Below are positions 10,051 to 17,823 of a DNA stretch of 30,133 nucleotides, in pieces. The stretch is from the NCBI GenBank assembly GCA_040511595.1, contig JBEVGU010000099.1:1-30133 (forward strand). Direction: 5' to 3'. The position numbers and the translations under genes are program-made. This stretch comes from JAOUEA01 sp040511595 (GTDB lineage: Bacteria > Actinomycetota > UBA4738 > HRBIN12). The notes below the pieces were generated by a model. It made no database searches. It was given only the letters and a program-made list of their open reading frames with translations, and was not told where the DNA came from. Each line of letters opens with the position of its first letter. The first letter of the stretch is position 1.

Positions 10051-10614
10051 ATGCACGACGTGGTGGAACGATACGTGGCGGCGCTCGCCGAGCTCGACGA
10101 GCACGTGGGCGCGATCGGCCCCCAGCAGTGGCACGAGCCGACGCCGTGCACCGAGTGGGACGTGCGCGCGCTCGTCGACCATCTCGTCTACGAGACGCTC
10201 TGGGTGCCCGACCTCATCGCCGGGAAGACGCTTGCGGAGGTCGGCGACCACTACGACGGCGACCGCCTCGGCGACGATCCCGTCGCAGCATGGAAGCGGG
10301 CGAGCGCGGCCGCGGTCGCCGGCGTCCGCTCGTCGACGCCGGGCGTGCGGGTGCACACGTCGGGCGGGGAGGTCACCGCCGACGCGTACCTCACCGAGAT
10401 GCTCTTCGACGCCGTGATCCATGGGTGGGACCTCGCTCGAGGCATCGGCGTGGCCCACGTGATCCCCGACGACGTCGCCCGCGACCTCGAGGCCTGGGTC
10501 ACGCCGTTGGTCGACGTGATGGTCACCGGCGGCTCGACCTCGCGGCCGGTCGAGACCGGCGCCGAGGAGGACCCCGCGACCCGTCTGATCGCGCTCTCGG
10601 GCCGAACCCCGTAG
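10051..10614 (+). CDS. maleylpyruvate isomerase-like / DinB-fold protein (TIGR03086 type)
   Basis: A 187-residue protein of the actinobacterial family that includes mycothiol-dependent maleylpyruvate isomerase and many uncharacterised DinB-fold proteins. The signature TPCTEWDVRALVDHL is at 31-45, and DAVIHGWDLARG at 120-131. His44, Asp120 and His124 are placed as a plausible metal-binding triad. The family suggests a thiol-cofactor-dependent enzyme, but the substrate cannot be inferred and the isomerase name should not be taken literally. The ATG is preceded by GAGGGAAGGGA. The gene follows trpG on the same strand after 62 bases and converges on the next gene with only four bases between stops. 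Confidence 0.82.
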   Translation: MHDVVERYVAALAELDEHVGAIGPQQWHEPTPCTEWDVRALVDHLVYETLWVPDLIAGKTLAEVGDHYDGDRLGDDPVAAWKRASAAAVAGVRSSTPGVRVHTSGGEVTADAYLTEMLFDAVIHGWDLARGIGVAHVIPDDVARDLEAWVTPLVDVMVTGGSTSRPVETGAEEDPATRLIALSGRTP

Positions 10615-10618
10615 CCGA

Positions 10619-11608
10619 CTAGCGGCGCGGCCCTCGACATCGAGGGCCGTACTCGAACGCGGCGCTGTGCTTCGAGACGCGGCACCGGCGCGCGTCAACG
10701 GCCACGAACGCGCCGGCGGGCACCCGCTTCAGCTGGTCGAGCAGGCCGTTGGTCCAGCCGTCGTCGATCGTGCCCTGGAAGTACCAATCGCTGCCGTTGT
10801 CGGCCACGATCATGCCGTAGCGCTTCATCGCACGCAGCACGACCTTGGCGTCCGCGCCGAACCGCGAGATGTCGAAGCCGCCCTTCAGCCGGAACCGGGC
10901 GCCCATGGGCGGGCACCGCCGGTCGGGCTGCCCGGCCTGGTGACGCGCCGGCCACACGTAGCGCCGGCTCGTGCACGAAACGGTGAACCGGATCGCATGG
11001 TCGACCTGGCCCGCCTGCACCTCGTCCCACCGCACGAGCCCCGGAAAGATCGGGAGCCCGGCAGCGTCGGCGCTCGTCCACCCGGTCTTCCGAAGGGCGT
11101 TCGAGCCCAGGTCGAAGACCGCGCCGCTTCCGGCCGTCGGGTTCCCGTCGTTCCACCGAGCGTTGAACAGCTCGTAGAGCGTGCACGTGCTCTGGTCGAT
11201 CATCAGGGCGTGCCGGTCGGAGCCGCCCTCGATCGTGGTATCGCCCCCGAACGGATACGGTCCGGGGTCGCTCTCCCCCGCGTAGAAGAAGTCGACGGTC
11301 ACGTCTGCGTGAGACGCGTCGACCACGTCGAACGGGATACCGTACGACGGCGGCCCGAAATCGGGGTGCAGGTCGGTGGAGCCCGCGTGGCTCGACCGCT
11401 TCCACTGCCTGCTCTTCGGGTGCTTGGGGAGCCGCGACACGTCCATGTTCCAGACGTTGTCGGCCAGGAAGACCTGACAGCTCGTGCCTGGCACCGGAGC
11501 CCTCGGGGTCGAAGCCGGGGCTGACGCCGACACCGCGGTCGACGGGGCAACCGTCGCGGTCAGCGCGACGATGGCCGCCGCGGCCGTGAGGATCCTCGCG
11601 CGTGCCAT
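10619..11608 (-). CDS. exported protein of unknown function (NVWN family)
   Basis: A 329-residue exported protein. MARARIL plus a hydrophobic Ala/Val stretch to about residue 28 forms a signal peptide, so the ATG at 11608 is preferred over one at 11659, which would start inside a hairpin. The mature part has a dense set of conserved-looking motifs (DNVWNMDVSRLP, LHPDFG, ESDPGPYPFGG, GSDRHALMID, GSGAVFDLGSN, YGMIVADNGSDWYFQG) and several cysteines that may pair. I have an impression of similar sequences in other Actinomycetota and Chloroflexi but know no function. The Asp/His-rich core could be enzymatic; this is inference. The 3' end contains the terminator hairpin. There is no Shine-Dalgarno sequence, and GATACC ends seven bases before the ATG. 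Confidence 0.82.
   Translation of the reverse strand: MARARILTAAAAIVALTATVAPSTAVSASAPASTPRAPVPGTSCQVFLADNVWNMDVSRLPKHPKSRQWKRSSHAGSTDLHPDFGPPSYGIPFDVVDASHADVTVDFFYAGESDPGPYPFGGDTTIEGGSDRHALMIDQSTCTLYELFNARWNDGNPTAGSGAVFDLGSNALRKTGWTSADAAGLPIFPGLVRWDEVQAGQVDHAIRFTVSCTSRRYVWPARHQAGQPDRRCPPMGARFRLKGGFDISRFGADAKVVLRAMKRYGMIVADNGSDWYFQGTIDDGWTNGLLDQLKRVPAGAFVAVDARRCRVSKHSAAFEYGPRCRGPRR
10628..10649. terminator. bidirectional hairpin between convergent genes
   Basis: A perfect 22-base inverted repeat: CGGCCCTCG, loop ACAT, CGAGGGCCG (the repeat even continues one pair into the loop). It starts 14 bases after the plus-strand stop at 10614. On the minus strand it lies inside the last codons of the opposing gene. 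Both strands give the same stable stem. No T-tract follows, so it would act as a GC-rich terminator or RNA-protecting hairpin. Confidence 0.6.
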
Positions 11609-11614
11609 GCGACG

Positions 11615-11620
11615 GGTATC
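11615..11620 (-). promoter_or_regulatory. candidate -10 box of a leaderless gene
   Basis: GATACC on the minus strand ends seven bases before the ATG at 11608, which would put the transcription start on the ATG itself. The match is only fair, and no -35 is obvious. Confidence 0.3.
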
Positions 11621-11659
11621 GGCGCCCGAGACCTGGGAAGTTGAGCGGCGTCGCCGCAT

Positions 11660-11678
11660 CTAGTCCGCGTTGGACTAG
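11660..11678. terminator. 7-bp hairpin abutting the ispG stop codon
   Basis: CTAGTCC, five-base loop, GGACTAG. The repeat begins on the base next to the ispG TAG. A second short palindrome (GCGGCG-T-CGCCGC, 11645-11657) follows almost directly. It could terminate ispG transcription or be an operator for the next gene. CTAG sequences are usually rare in GC-rich genomes, so two in one repeat is notable. Confidence 0.45.
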
Positions 11679-12776
11679 CTACGGCCCGCCCTCGCCGACG
11701 GCGACCTTCTCGGCAGCCACTGCCCGAGCCTCGGTGAGCAGCGCCTCGACGAGCTCCGACTCGGGCACCTTCGCGACGACCTCGCCCTGGCGGATGATGA
11801 ACCCGAGGCCGTTGCCACTCGCGATGCCGACGTCGGCCTCGCGGGCCTCGCCGGGGCCGTTCACGACGCAGCCCATCACCGCGACGCGCATCGGCACCGT
11901 GAACCGCTCGCGCTCGATCGCCGCGTTCACCCGTCGGGTCAGCTCGAGCACGTTCACCTCGGCCCGGCCGCACGAGGGGCAGGCGACGAGGTCGAGCCCG
12001 CGCTCGCGAAGGCCGAGCGACTGCAGGATCGTGGCGCCGGCCTTCACCTCTTCCACCGGGTCGTCGGTGAGCGAGACGCGGATCGTGTCGCCGATGCCCT
12101 CGGCCAACAGCGTGCCGATGCCGACCGCGCTCTTCACCCCGCCCATCGGCAGCGGCCCGGCCTCGGTGACACCGAGGTGCAGCGGGTAGTCGCACGCCTC
12201 GGCGAGCAGCCGGTAGCTCTCGATCATCACGAGCGGGTTCGAGTGCTTCACCGAGATCTTGATGTCGAGGAAGTCCTCGTCCTCGAGGATGCGCGCCTCG
12301 TTCAGGGCGCTCTCGACGAGCGCCTCGGGGGTCGGCTTCCCGTGCTTCGCGAGGAGGGTCGGCTCGAGGGATCCGGCATTCACCCCGATGCGGATGGGTA
12401 CTCCCCTCGCCCGTGCCTCGCGGGCGATGAGCCGCACCTTGTCCTGGTACTTGATGTTGCCCGGGTTGATGCGGAGCCCCTGGATGCCGGCCTCGAGCGC
12501 GGCCATCGCGTACTTCCATTGGAAGTGGATGTCGGCCACGACCGGCACCGTCGACTTCGCGGCGATCGCGACCAACGCCTCGGCGTCGTCCCAGTGGGGC
12601 ACCGCCACCCGCACGATGTCGACTCCCGTGGCCACGAGCGAGGCGATCTGCTGCAGGGTCGCGTCGATGTCGGCGGTCTTCGTCGTGGTCATCGACTGGA
12701 TCGAGACCGGGGCGTCGCCGCCGATCGCGACGCCGCCCAGGTCGATCTGGCGGCTCTTCCTGCGCTCGATGCCCAT
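11679..12776 (-). CDS. ispG: 4-hydroxy-3-methylbut-2-enyl diphosphate synthase
   Basis: Iron-sulfur enzyme of the methylerythritol phosphate pathway that converts MEcPP to HMBPP. The 365-residue product is the standard two-domain bacterial form: a TIM barrel (about 1-255) with QSMTTTKTADI and LRINPGNI, and a C-terminal cluster domain. [4Fe-4S] ligands are Cys266 and Cys269 (ACPSCGR), Cys303 (MGCVVNGPGEA) and Glu310. The ATG at 12776 lies 36 bases after the yjbQ stop, with GGGAGA about 12 bases upstream as a weak ribosome binding site. In many Actinomycetota ispG follows rseP directly; here three genes separate them. Dxr of the same pathway is encoded 4 kb upstream. Confidence 0.97.
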   Translation of the reverse strand: MGIERRKSRQIDLGGVAIGGDAPVSIQSMTTTKTADIDATLQQIASLVATGVDIVRVAVPHWDDAEALVAIAAKSTVPVVADIHFQWKYAMAALEAGIQGLRINPGNIKYQDKVRLIAREARARGVPIRIGVNAGSLEPTLLAKHGKPTPEALVESALNEARILEDEDFLDIKISVKHSNPLVMIESYRLLAEACDYPLHLGVTEAGPLPMGGVKSAVGIGTLLAEGIGDTIRVSLTDDPVEEVKAGATILQSLGLRERGLDLVACPSCGRAEVNVLELTRRVNAAIERERFTVPMRVAVMGCVVNGPGEAREADVGIASGNGLGFIIRQGEVVAKVPESELVEALLTEARAVAAEKVAVGEGGP

Positions 12777-12812
12777 GGCAGCCAGTCTCCCAGTTCCTCG
12801 ATCGCGCGCCGC

Positions 12813-13262
12813 TCAGGCTCCGAACACGTGGAACGTGATCGTGCGGTCCTTCGGCTCGTCCATCTCGAAGAAGATCAGCCGCTGCCAGGTGCCGAGCCCG
12901 GGCTCCCCCGTCACCACCGGGATCGCATGGGAGGTCGCCGAGAGCAGCATCGCCTTCACGTGCGCGTGGCCGTTCTCGCGCTCGTCGGGGTTCAGGTTCT
13001 GCGTCCTGACCTCGAAGTCATCGTGCTCGTAGTACACGCCATCGTGGGGCACCAGGTCGGTGAGGTGACGACGGAAGTCGGCCATCGCGCCGTCTTCCCA
13101 CTCGTTGATCAGCAGCGCGCACGTGGTGTGCGCGCAGAACGCGATCGCCGCCCCGTCGACCACGCCGGAGTCCTTGATCGCCCGGCGCAGGTCGTCGGTG
13201 AGATCGAGGAACGCGTAGCGCTCTGGCGCCGAGATGGTCACGGTCGTGGTCGCTGATTTCAT
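12813..13262 (-). CDS. yjbQ: YjbQ family protein (UPF0047)
   Basis: A 149-residue member of the YjbQ/UPF0047 family. The signatures are FCAHTTCALLINEWEDG (about 43-59) and NGHAHVKAMLL followed by GLGTWQRLIFFEMD. Conserved His and Cys residues line a probable active site. Some members have weak thiamine phosphate synthase activity, but the physiological role is unsettled. The usual DGPR near the C-terminus reads DEPK here. The ATG overlaps the histidine kinase TGA (ATGA) and is preceded by GGAGGG, so it is translated from the two-component operon. No thiamine gene is nearby. Confidence 0.9.
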   Translation of the reverse strand: MKSATTTVTISAPERYAFLDLTDDLRRAIKDSGVVDGAAIAFCAHTTCALLINEWEDGAMADFRRHLTDLVPHDGVYYEHDDFEVRTQNLNPDERENGHAHVKAMLLSATSHAIPVVTGEPGLGTWQRLIFFEMDEPKDRTITFHVFGA

Positions 13263-14632
13263 GGATCCCTCCTGTTCGTGGCCGTCTCGCTGCCTGGCAC
13301 GGCGATCGGCAGGTCGAAGGTGAACACGCTGCCGTGACCTGGATCGCTCTCGGCGCGGATCGTGCCGCCATGGGCCTCGACGACCGATCGCGCGATCGCG
13401 AGCCCGATGCCGGTGCCTCCGTCCCCCCTCGCGCGGGCGTGATCGACGCGGTAGAAGCGCTCGAACAACCGCGGCAGCGACTCGGCGGGGATGCCGACGC
13501 CCGTGTCGGCGACGCTCACCTCGACGGCGCCGTTGTGGCGGTGCGCCTCGATGCGCACCTCGCCACCGCCAGGGGTGAACCGCACGGCGTTATCGACGAG
13601 GTTGAAGATCACCTGATGCACCCGCTCGGGGTCGGCCTCGATCGCGGGGAGGTCCTCGGGCAGGTCGCTGTGCACGTCGACGTCGCGGTCCGATCGCGCC
13701 ACCTCGATCTCTGACATCACCCGCGAGACGAGCGGGGCGAGGGCGACGGGCTCCCGCCGCAGCGGCACCTCACCCGACTCCAGCTTCGAGAGGTCGAGCA
13801 GCTGTTCGACGAGCCGCCCGAGGCGCTCGGACTGCGTGAGCATGATCTGCACGGTCTCGGGGTTCGGCTCCTCGACTCCGTCGAGCAGGTTCTCCAGATG
13901 CGCGCGGATCGCGGTGATCGGCGTCTTGAGCTCGTGGGAGACGTTGGCCACCAGGTCGCGTCGCGATGCCTCGAGGTTGTCGAGCTCCTGGCTCATGCGG
14001 TTGAACGCGGCCGCCAGCTGGCCCACCTCGTCACGGGTCGTCGTGTGGATGCGCGTCGAGTAGTCACCGGTCTGCATGCGGCGCGCCGCCTCCGCCATGT
14101 CACGAAGCGGCTGGGTCATGCCGCGGGCGAGCCAGCGGGCCATGATCAACGCGATCACGGCCGCGATGGCGCCGGCCAGCATGAACTGCCACCACACGCT
14201 CTGCAGGAAGCCGAGGGTCGCCGAGATGCGGCCCAGGGATCCCCGGCTCGGTGAGGGGTACAGCACGATCAGGCTGCCGCCCTCATCGGTCGGGATCGAC
14301 GCCCATACGTTGTTGCCGAGCACGCCCCATCGCGGCACGCGCCCCGGTGTGTCGGGCGGAAGGACGCCGAGGTTCACACCCTCGACCGATACCTCGTCGG
14401 CGGCGGTGCGCCGCACGACCATCGTGTCGACCGGAGGATCGGCGACCTCACCGCTCGCGATGCGTCGGGCGAGGGAGAGCGCGTCGATCGCCTCGGAATC
14501 GCGCGGCGAGTTCCGCAGAGCGAAGCCGATCAACGCGTAGGAGATCAGGATGGTGATCACGACGGCGACGACGATCGTGGCCCCGAGCTTGCCCCGGATC
14601 GTGGGGAGGCGCTCGAGCGGCCGGGAACTCAC
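13259..14632 (-). CDS. sensor histidine kinase
   Basis: A 457-residue membrane histidine kinase. A first transmembrane helix (about 18-38), an extracytoplasmic domain of about 105 residues, a second helix (about 144-166), HAMP (about 167-220), and a dimerisation domain with VSHELKTP (phospho-acceptor His233) follow in order. The ATPase domain has Asn344/Asn348 in the N box, DTGVGI at 376-381 and GTGIGL at 406-411. This is the PhoR/BaeS-like layout. The small sensor domain has no recognisable ligand motif. The GTG start overlaps the response regulator stop (GTGA), and the stop overlaps yjbQ. The signal is unknown; proximity to rseP and ispG hints at envelope sensing, but that is only context. 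Confidence 0.95.
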   Translation of the reverse strand: MSSRPLERLPTIRGKLGATIVVAVVITILISYALIGFALRNSPRDSEAIDALSLARRIASGEVADPPVDTMVVRRTAADEVSVEGVNLGVLPPDTPGRVPRWGVLGNNVWASIPTDEGGSLIVLYPSPSRGSLGRISATLGFLQSVWWQFMLAGAIAAVIALIMARWLARGMTQPLRDMAEAARRMQTGDYSTRIHTTTRDEVGQLAAAFNRMSQELDNLEASRRDLVANVSHELKTPITAIRAHLENLLDGVEEPNPETVQIMLTQSERLGRLVEQLLDLSKLESGEVPLRREPVALAPLVSRVMSEIEVARSDRDVDVHSDLPEDLPAIEADPERVHQVIFNLVDNAVRFTPGGGEVRIEAHRHNGAVEVSVADTGVGIPAESLPRLFERFYRVDHARARGDGGTGIGLAIARSVVEAHGGTIRAESDPGHGSVFTFDLPIAVPGSETATNRRDP

Positions 14633-15324
14633 GACCGTTCCTGGAACGCGTACCCCACGCCGTGCACGGTGCGGATGAACCGGGGCTCGTTCCCGTCCTC
14701 CCCGAGCTTGCGGCGGATGCGCGCGACGTGGGAATCGACGACGCGGCCCCCCGCGAAGTCACGGTAGCCCCAGACACGGTCCATGAGCTGGTCGCGGGAC
14801 AGCACGACGCCGGGGTCGCGCGCGAGCGTGAGCAGGATCTCGAACTCGAGCGGCGTGAGCCCGACATCCTCGCCGTCGACCGTGACGCGGCGTCTGTTCG
14901 GGTCCATCACGAGCCCATTGGACTCGATCGGCCCCGTGTCCTTCTGCTCGCCCATGCGCTCCATGCGGCGCAGGATCGCCTTCACCCGGGCCGCGAGCTC
15001 ACGCAGGCTGAACGGCTTCGTGAGGTAGTCGTCAGCCCCGACCGCGAACCCGGCGACCTTGTCGGCCTCCTCGGTCTTCGCGGTGAGCATGAGCACGGGC
15101 GTCCACCCGTCGCGCTGGATCTGCTTACAGACCTCGAGCCCGTCCATGCCCGGCAGCATCAGGTCGAGCACGACGAGGTCGGCGTGATGATCCTCGTGCT
15201 GGTCGATCGCGTCTGGCCCGTCGAGGGCCACGAGGACGCGGTAGCCCTCGGACTCGAGCCGGGCACGGACGGCCTCGGCGATGGCTTCCTCGTCCTCGAC
15301 GACGAGCACGGTCTGTTGGGTCAC
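14629..15324 (-). CDS. OmpR/PhoB-family response regulator
   Basis: A 231-residue DNA-binding regulator. The receiver domain (1-118) has acidic residues Glu10/Asp11, phospho-acceptor Asp54 (LDLMLPGMDG), Thr81 and Lys103 (TKPF). A winged-helix output domain (about 132-229) contains LTPLEFEILLTL, RVVDSHVARIRRKL and IRTVHGVGYAF. It is cotranscribed with the kinase through a four-base overlap. The GTG start at 15324 has no Shine-Dalgarno sequence; TACGAT ends seven bases upstream, which suggests a leaderless transcript starting on the GTG. The 104-base gap upstream holds a pair of direct repeats that could be its own binding site. Confidence 0.96.
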   Translation of the reverse strand: MTQQTVLVVEDEEAIAEAVRARLESEGYRVLVALDGPDAIDQHEDHHADLVVLDLMLPGMDGLEVCKQIQRDGWTPVLMLTAKTEEADKVAGFAVGADDYLTKPFSLRELAARVKAILRRMERMGEQKDTGPIESNGLVMDPNRRRVTVDGEDVGLTPLEFEILLTLARDPGVVLSRDQLMDRVWGYRDFAGGRVVDSHVARIRRKLGEDGNEPRFIRTVHGVGYAFQERS

Positions 15325-15330
15325 CGGGCA

Positions 15331-15336
15331 ATCGTA
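15331..15336 (-). promoter_or_regulatory. candidate -10 box of the two-component operon (leaderless)
   Basis: TACGAT on the minus strand ends seven bases before the regulator's GTG. A partial -35 match, TGACCG (15355-15360), lies 18 bases further upstream. Confidence 0.4.
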
Positions 15337-15381
15337 GTCGTGAGGTGTGTGCTGCGGTCAGTGGCGGTGTTGAGAAATCGT

Positions 15382-15423
15382 GGCGGCGGTTCGGGCGCAA
15401 CCGATCCCGCGGGCGGCGGTTCG
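15382..15423. repeat. 12-base direct repeat upstream of the response regulator
   Basis: GGCGGCGGTTCG occurs exactly at 15382-15393 and 15412-15423, thirty bases apart (about three helical turns). The pair lies between rseP and the response regulator, upstream of the candidate promoter. It could be a regulator site or a chance GC-rich repeat. Confidence 0.5.
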
Positions 15424-15428
15424 CACGC

Positions 15429-16574
15429 TCAGGGAAGTGTGATCGGCTTCGTGACGTCGAGGACGATCGTGGCACCGACGAACATCACGAAGAACGCCAT
15501 CACCGCTGCCGAGATGGGGATCAGCGTCCGCATGTCGACCGCCTTCCCGCGGATCCTCTCGATCGCGAGCGTGAGCAGATGTCCCCCGTCGAACGGCGGC
15601 AGCGGCACGAGGTTGATCAGGCCCACGAAGACGGTCACGAAACCGAACAGGTACAGGATCGTGGACCAGTCGCCCGCCGTCGAGGTGACACCTACCTGCT
15701 GGCTGATGCCGACCACGCTCGCGGCGTCGTTGGGCGTGCGCTGCTCGTCGTTGAACAACAGGCCGAAGACGCGTCCGACCCCCTCGGGGCCGAAGACCCG
15801 GCCGATCTGCGAGAACGACTCCTTGACCGCGAACCCGACCTCCTTCACACCCCCGACGAGCGCGGCGCCGATGCCGACGGGCTGCGGGTCGGGCGGGGCG
15901 ACGATGACCCCCATGCGGCCGCGGGTCTCGCCCGCCACGTCGGCGAGCTCCGGCACGACGCTCAGCGTGACCCGTTCCCCATCGCGGCCCACCACGACGG
16001 CGAGCGGCTCACCGGGTCGGTCTTCGACCTGCGACGTCACGATCTCGGTGAGCTGCTCCGAGGTGGGCTCCTCAACCTCGCCCAGCCGGAGGATCAGGTC
16101 GCCGGCCTCGATGCCCGCAGCCGCGGCCGGCGACTCGTCGCCGTTCAGGGTCGTCTCGACCTGGTCGATCACGAGCGGCGTCAGCGGAGCGGTGCGCGGG
16201 TCGCCGAAGACCGCGAGCCAGATCGCGAAGATCACCGCCGCGACCACGAAGTGGCTGCCCGGCCCGGCGAAGATCGTGATCGCCCGCTGCCAGAGCGGCT
16301 TCGAGCCGTAGAGGCGTGGCGTGTCCCCGGGTGGGTTCTCCTCGTAGGGGTTCATGCCAGCGATCTTCACGTAGCCGCCGATGAAGATCGGCTTCACCCC
16401 GACCTCGAGCTCTCCAATGCGTCGTGACCAGATCTTCCACGGGCCGAAGCCCACGAAGTATTCCGTGACCTTCATGCCGAACTTCCGCGCGAAGTAGAAG
16501 TGGCCCAGCTCGTGGATCGCGATGATCAGCGTGAGGAAGGGCAGGAAGATCAGGGCGCCGATGAGCAGGTCCAT
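15429..16574 (-). CDS. rseP: site-2 intramembrane metalloprotease (RseP/Rip1)
   Basis: Zinc protease that cuts transmembrane segments, often anti-sigma factors or envelope regulators. The 381-residue product has HELGH at 21-25 in the first helix, GGYVKIAGM at 66-74, a helix around 104-123, a PDZ domain (about 135-210), and the third zinc ligand in LPPFDGGH (Asp329). The FDGG form matches the mycobacterial Rip1 type. I chose the ATG at 16574, 11 bases after the dxr stop, because the first helix begins there; a longer frame overlapping dxr would add 18 residues. No ribosome binding site is visible (CCTTCCCCCC precedes the ATG), so translation may depend on coupling with dxr. Confidence 0.95.
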   Translation of the reverse strand: MDLLIGALIFLPFLTLIIAIHELGHFYFARKFGMKVTEYFVGFGPWKIWSRRIGELEVGVKPIFIGGYVKIAGMNPYEENPPGDTPRLYGSKPLWQRAITIFAGPGSHFVVAAVIFAIWLAVFGDPRTAPLTPLVIDQVETTLNGDESPAAAAGIEAGDLILRLGEVEEPTSEQLTEIVTSQVEDRPGEPLAVVVGRDGERVTLSVVPELADVAGETRGRMGVIVAPPDPQPVGIGAALVGGVKEVGFAVKESFSQIGRVFGPEGVGRVFGLLFNDEQRTPNDAASVVGISQQVGVTSTAGDWSTILYLFGFVTVFVGLINLVPLPPFDGGHLLTLAIERIRGKAVDMRTLIPISAAVMAFFVMFVGATIVLDVTKPITLP

Positions 16575-16585
16575 GGGGGGAAGGG

Positions 16586-17743
16586 CTACCGCTCCTCGAC
16601 GACCTCGGCCGCGCGCTGGCGCGCCCACGCGTCGGCGCGTTGGATGCTGACGATCGAGACGACCGACGCAGGCTCGTGCTCGTCGACGACGCGCTGCACC
16701 AGCTCGACGATGCTGGTGAGGGGGATCTTCCCCTCGAGGAAGGCCATGACCGCCACCTCGTTGGCCGCGTTCATGACGGCCGGGAAGGTGGAGCCCAGCC
16801 CTCCTACGCGGTACGCGAGATCGACAGCCGGGAAGGCTTCCTTATCGACAGGTTCGAACGTGAGGGCGCGGTCGGTGAGCGGCACCGGCTCGACCCCGCT
16901 CGGCAGGCGCTCGGGCCAGGCGAGCGCCAGCTGGATCGGCAGACGCATGTCTGCGGTGGCCATCTCGGCCCGCAGGCTGCCGTCGCGGAACTCCGCCATC
17001 GCGTGCACGAGCCCCTCGGGATGGATCAGCACGTGGATCGAGGAGTACGCGAGGTCGAACAGGTAGTGCGCCTCGATCACCTCGAGCCCCTTGTTCATGA
17101 GGGTGGCCGAGTCGATCGTGATCTTCGGGCCCATCGACCAGACCGGGTGCTGCAGGGCTTCCTTCACGCTGGCCTTCGCGAGCTCGCCGCGGGTCCAGCC
17201 GCGGAACGGTCCGCCCGAGCCGGTCAGCACGACGCGCTTGAGGTCCTCCCGTCGCTCGCCGCGCATCGCCATCGCGAGGGCGGCGTGCTCGGAGTCGACA
17301 GGCAGCAGCCGCTCGGGCTCACCCTTGATCAGGTCGGTCACGAGCTCGCCGCCGACGACCAGGCTCTCCTTGTTGGCGAGTGCGAGCGTCTTGCCCGTCT
17401 GGAGGGTAGCGAGCGTCGGCGCGAGGCCTGCCGAGCCGACGAGGGCGTTCAGCACCACGTCGACCTCGGTCTCCTCGGCCAGGCGCTCGGCGGCGTCGGG
17501 TCCGACGACGATCTCGACCCCAGGCACCGTGCCGATCTTCTGCCTGACGTCGGCGGCCGCGGCCTCGTCAGCGATCGCGACGACCGGCGGCACGAACTCC
17601 CTGATCTGACCCGCCAGCAGCTCCAAGTTGGCGCCGGCCGCCGACAGGCCGACCACCTTGAACCGGTCCGGGTTGTGGCGCACGACATCGAGCGCCTGGG
17701 TGCCGATCGACCCCGTGGAACCGAGGATCGCCAACGACTTCAT
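16586..17743 (-). CDS. dxr: 1-deoxy-D-xylulose 5-phosphate reductoisomerase
   Basis: Converts DXP to MEP with NADPH, the first committed step of the non-mevalonate isoprenoid pathway. The 385-residue product begins with the nucleotide-binding loop LGSTGSIGTQ (8-17). Metal ligands Asp150 and Glu152 are in LLPVDSEHAAL, and Glu221 in NKGLEVIEAH. The flexible substrate loop carries GSGGPFRGW (175-183). The ATG at 17743 is the family start; a frame open 30 bases further upstream adds nothing recognisable. There is no Shine-Dalgarno sequence, and TAGGCT ends eight bases upstream, so this gene may begin its own leaderless transcript although it lies only 80 bases after cdsA. Confidence 0.97.
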   Translation of the reverse strand: MKSLAILGSTGSIGTQALDVVRHNPDRFKVVGLSAAGANLELLAGQIREFVPPVVAIADEAAAADVRQKIGTVPGVEIVVGPDAAERLAEETEVDVVLNALVGSAGLAPTLATLQTGKTLALANKESLVVGGELVTDLIKGEPERLLPVDSEHAALAMAMRGERREDLKRVVLTGSGGPFRGWTRGELAKASVKEALQHPVWSMGPKITIDSATLMNKGLEVIEAHYLFDLAYSSIHVLIHPEGLVHAMAEFRDGSLRAEMATADMRLPIQLALAWPERLPSGVEPVPLTDRALTFEPVDKEAFPAVDLAYRVGGLGSTFPAVMNAANEVAVMAFLEGKIPLTSIVELVQRVVDEHEPASVVSIVSIQRADAWARQRAAEVVEER

Positions 17744-17750
17744 GCGTGCA

Positions 17751-17756
17751 AGCCTA
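17751..17756 (-). promoter_or_regulatory. candidate -10 box of a leaderless dxr transcript
   Basis: TAGGCT on the minus strand ends eight bases before the dxr ATG. It partly abuts an inverted repeat CCGAGC / GCTCGG (17759-17764 / 17775-17780), which could modulate it. No clear -35 is seen. Confidence 0.35.
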
Positions 17757-17803
17757 CCCCGAGCCGCGCGCAACGCTCGGAGCGCCGACTTCGTGGAGGT
17801 TCC

Positions 17804-17819
17804 CGCGGAAGGGTCCGCG
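17804..17819. terminator. hairpin directly after cdsA
   Basis: CGCGGA / TCCGCG with a four-base loop begins four bases downstream of the cdsA stop codon on the minus strand. There is no T-tract. It would separate the rpsB-cdsA unit from dxr, agreeing with the separate promoter candidate. Confidence 0.4.
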
Positions 17820-17823
17820 TTCC

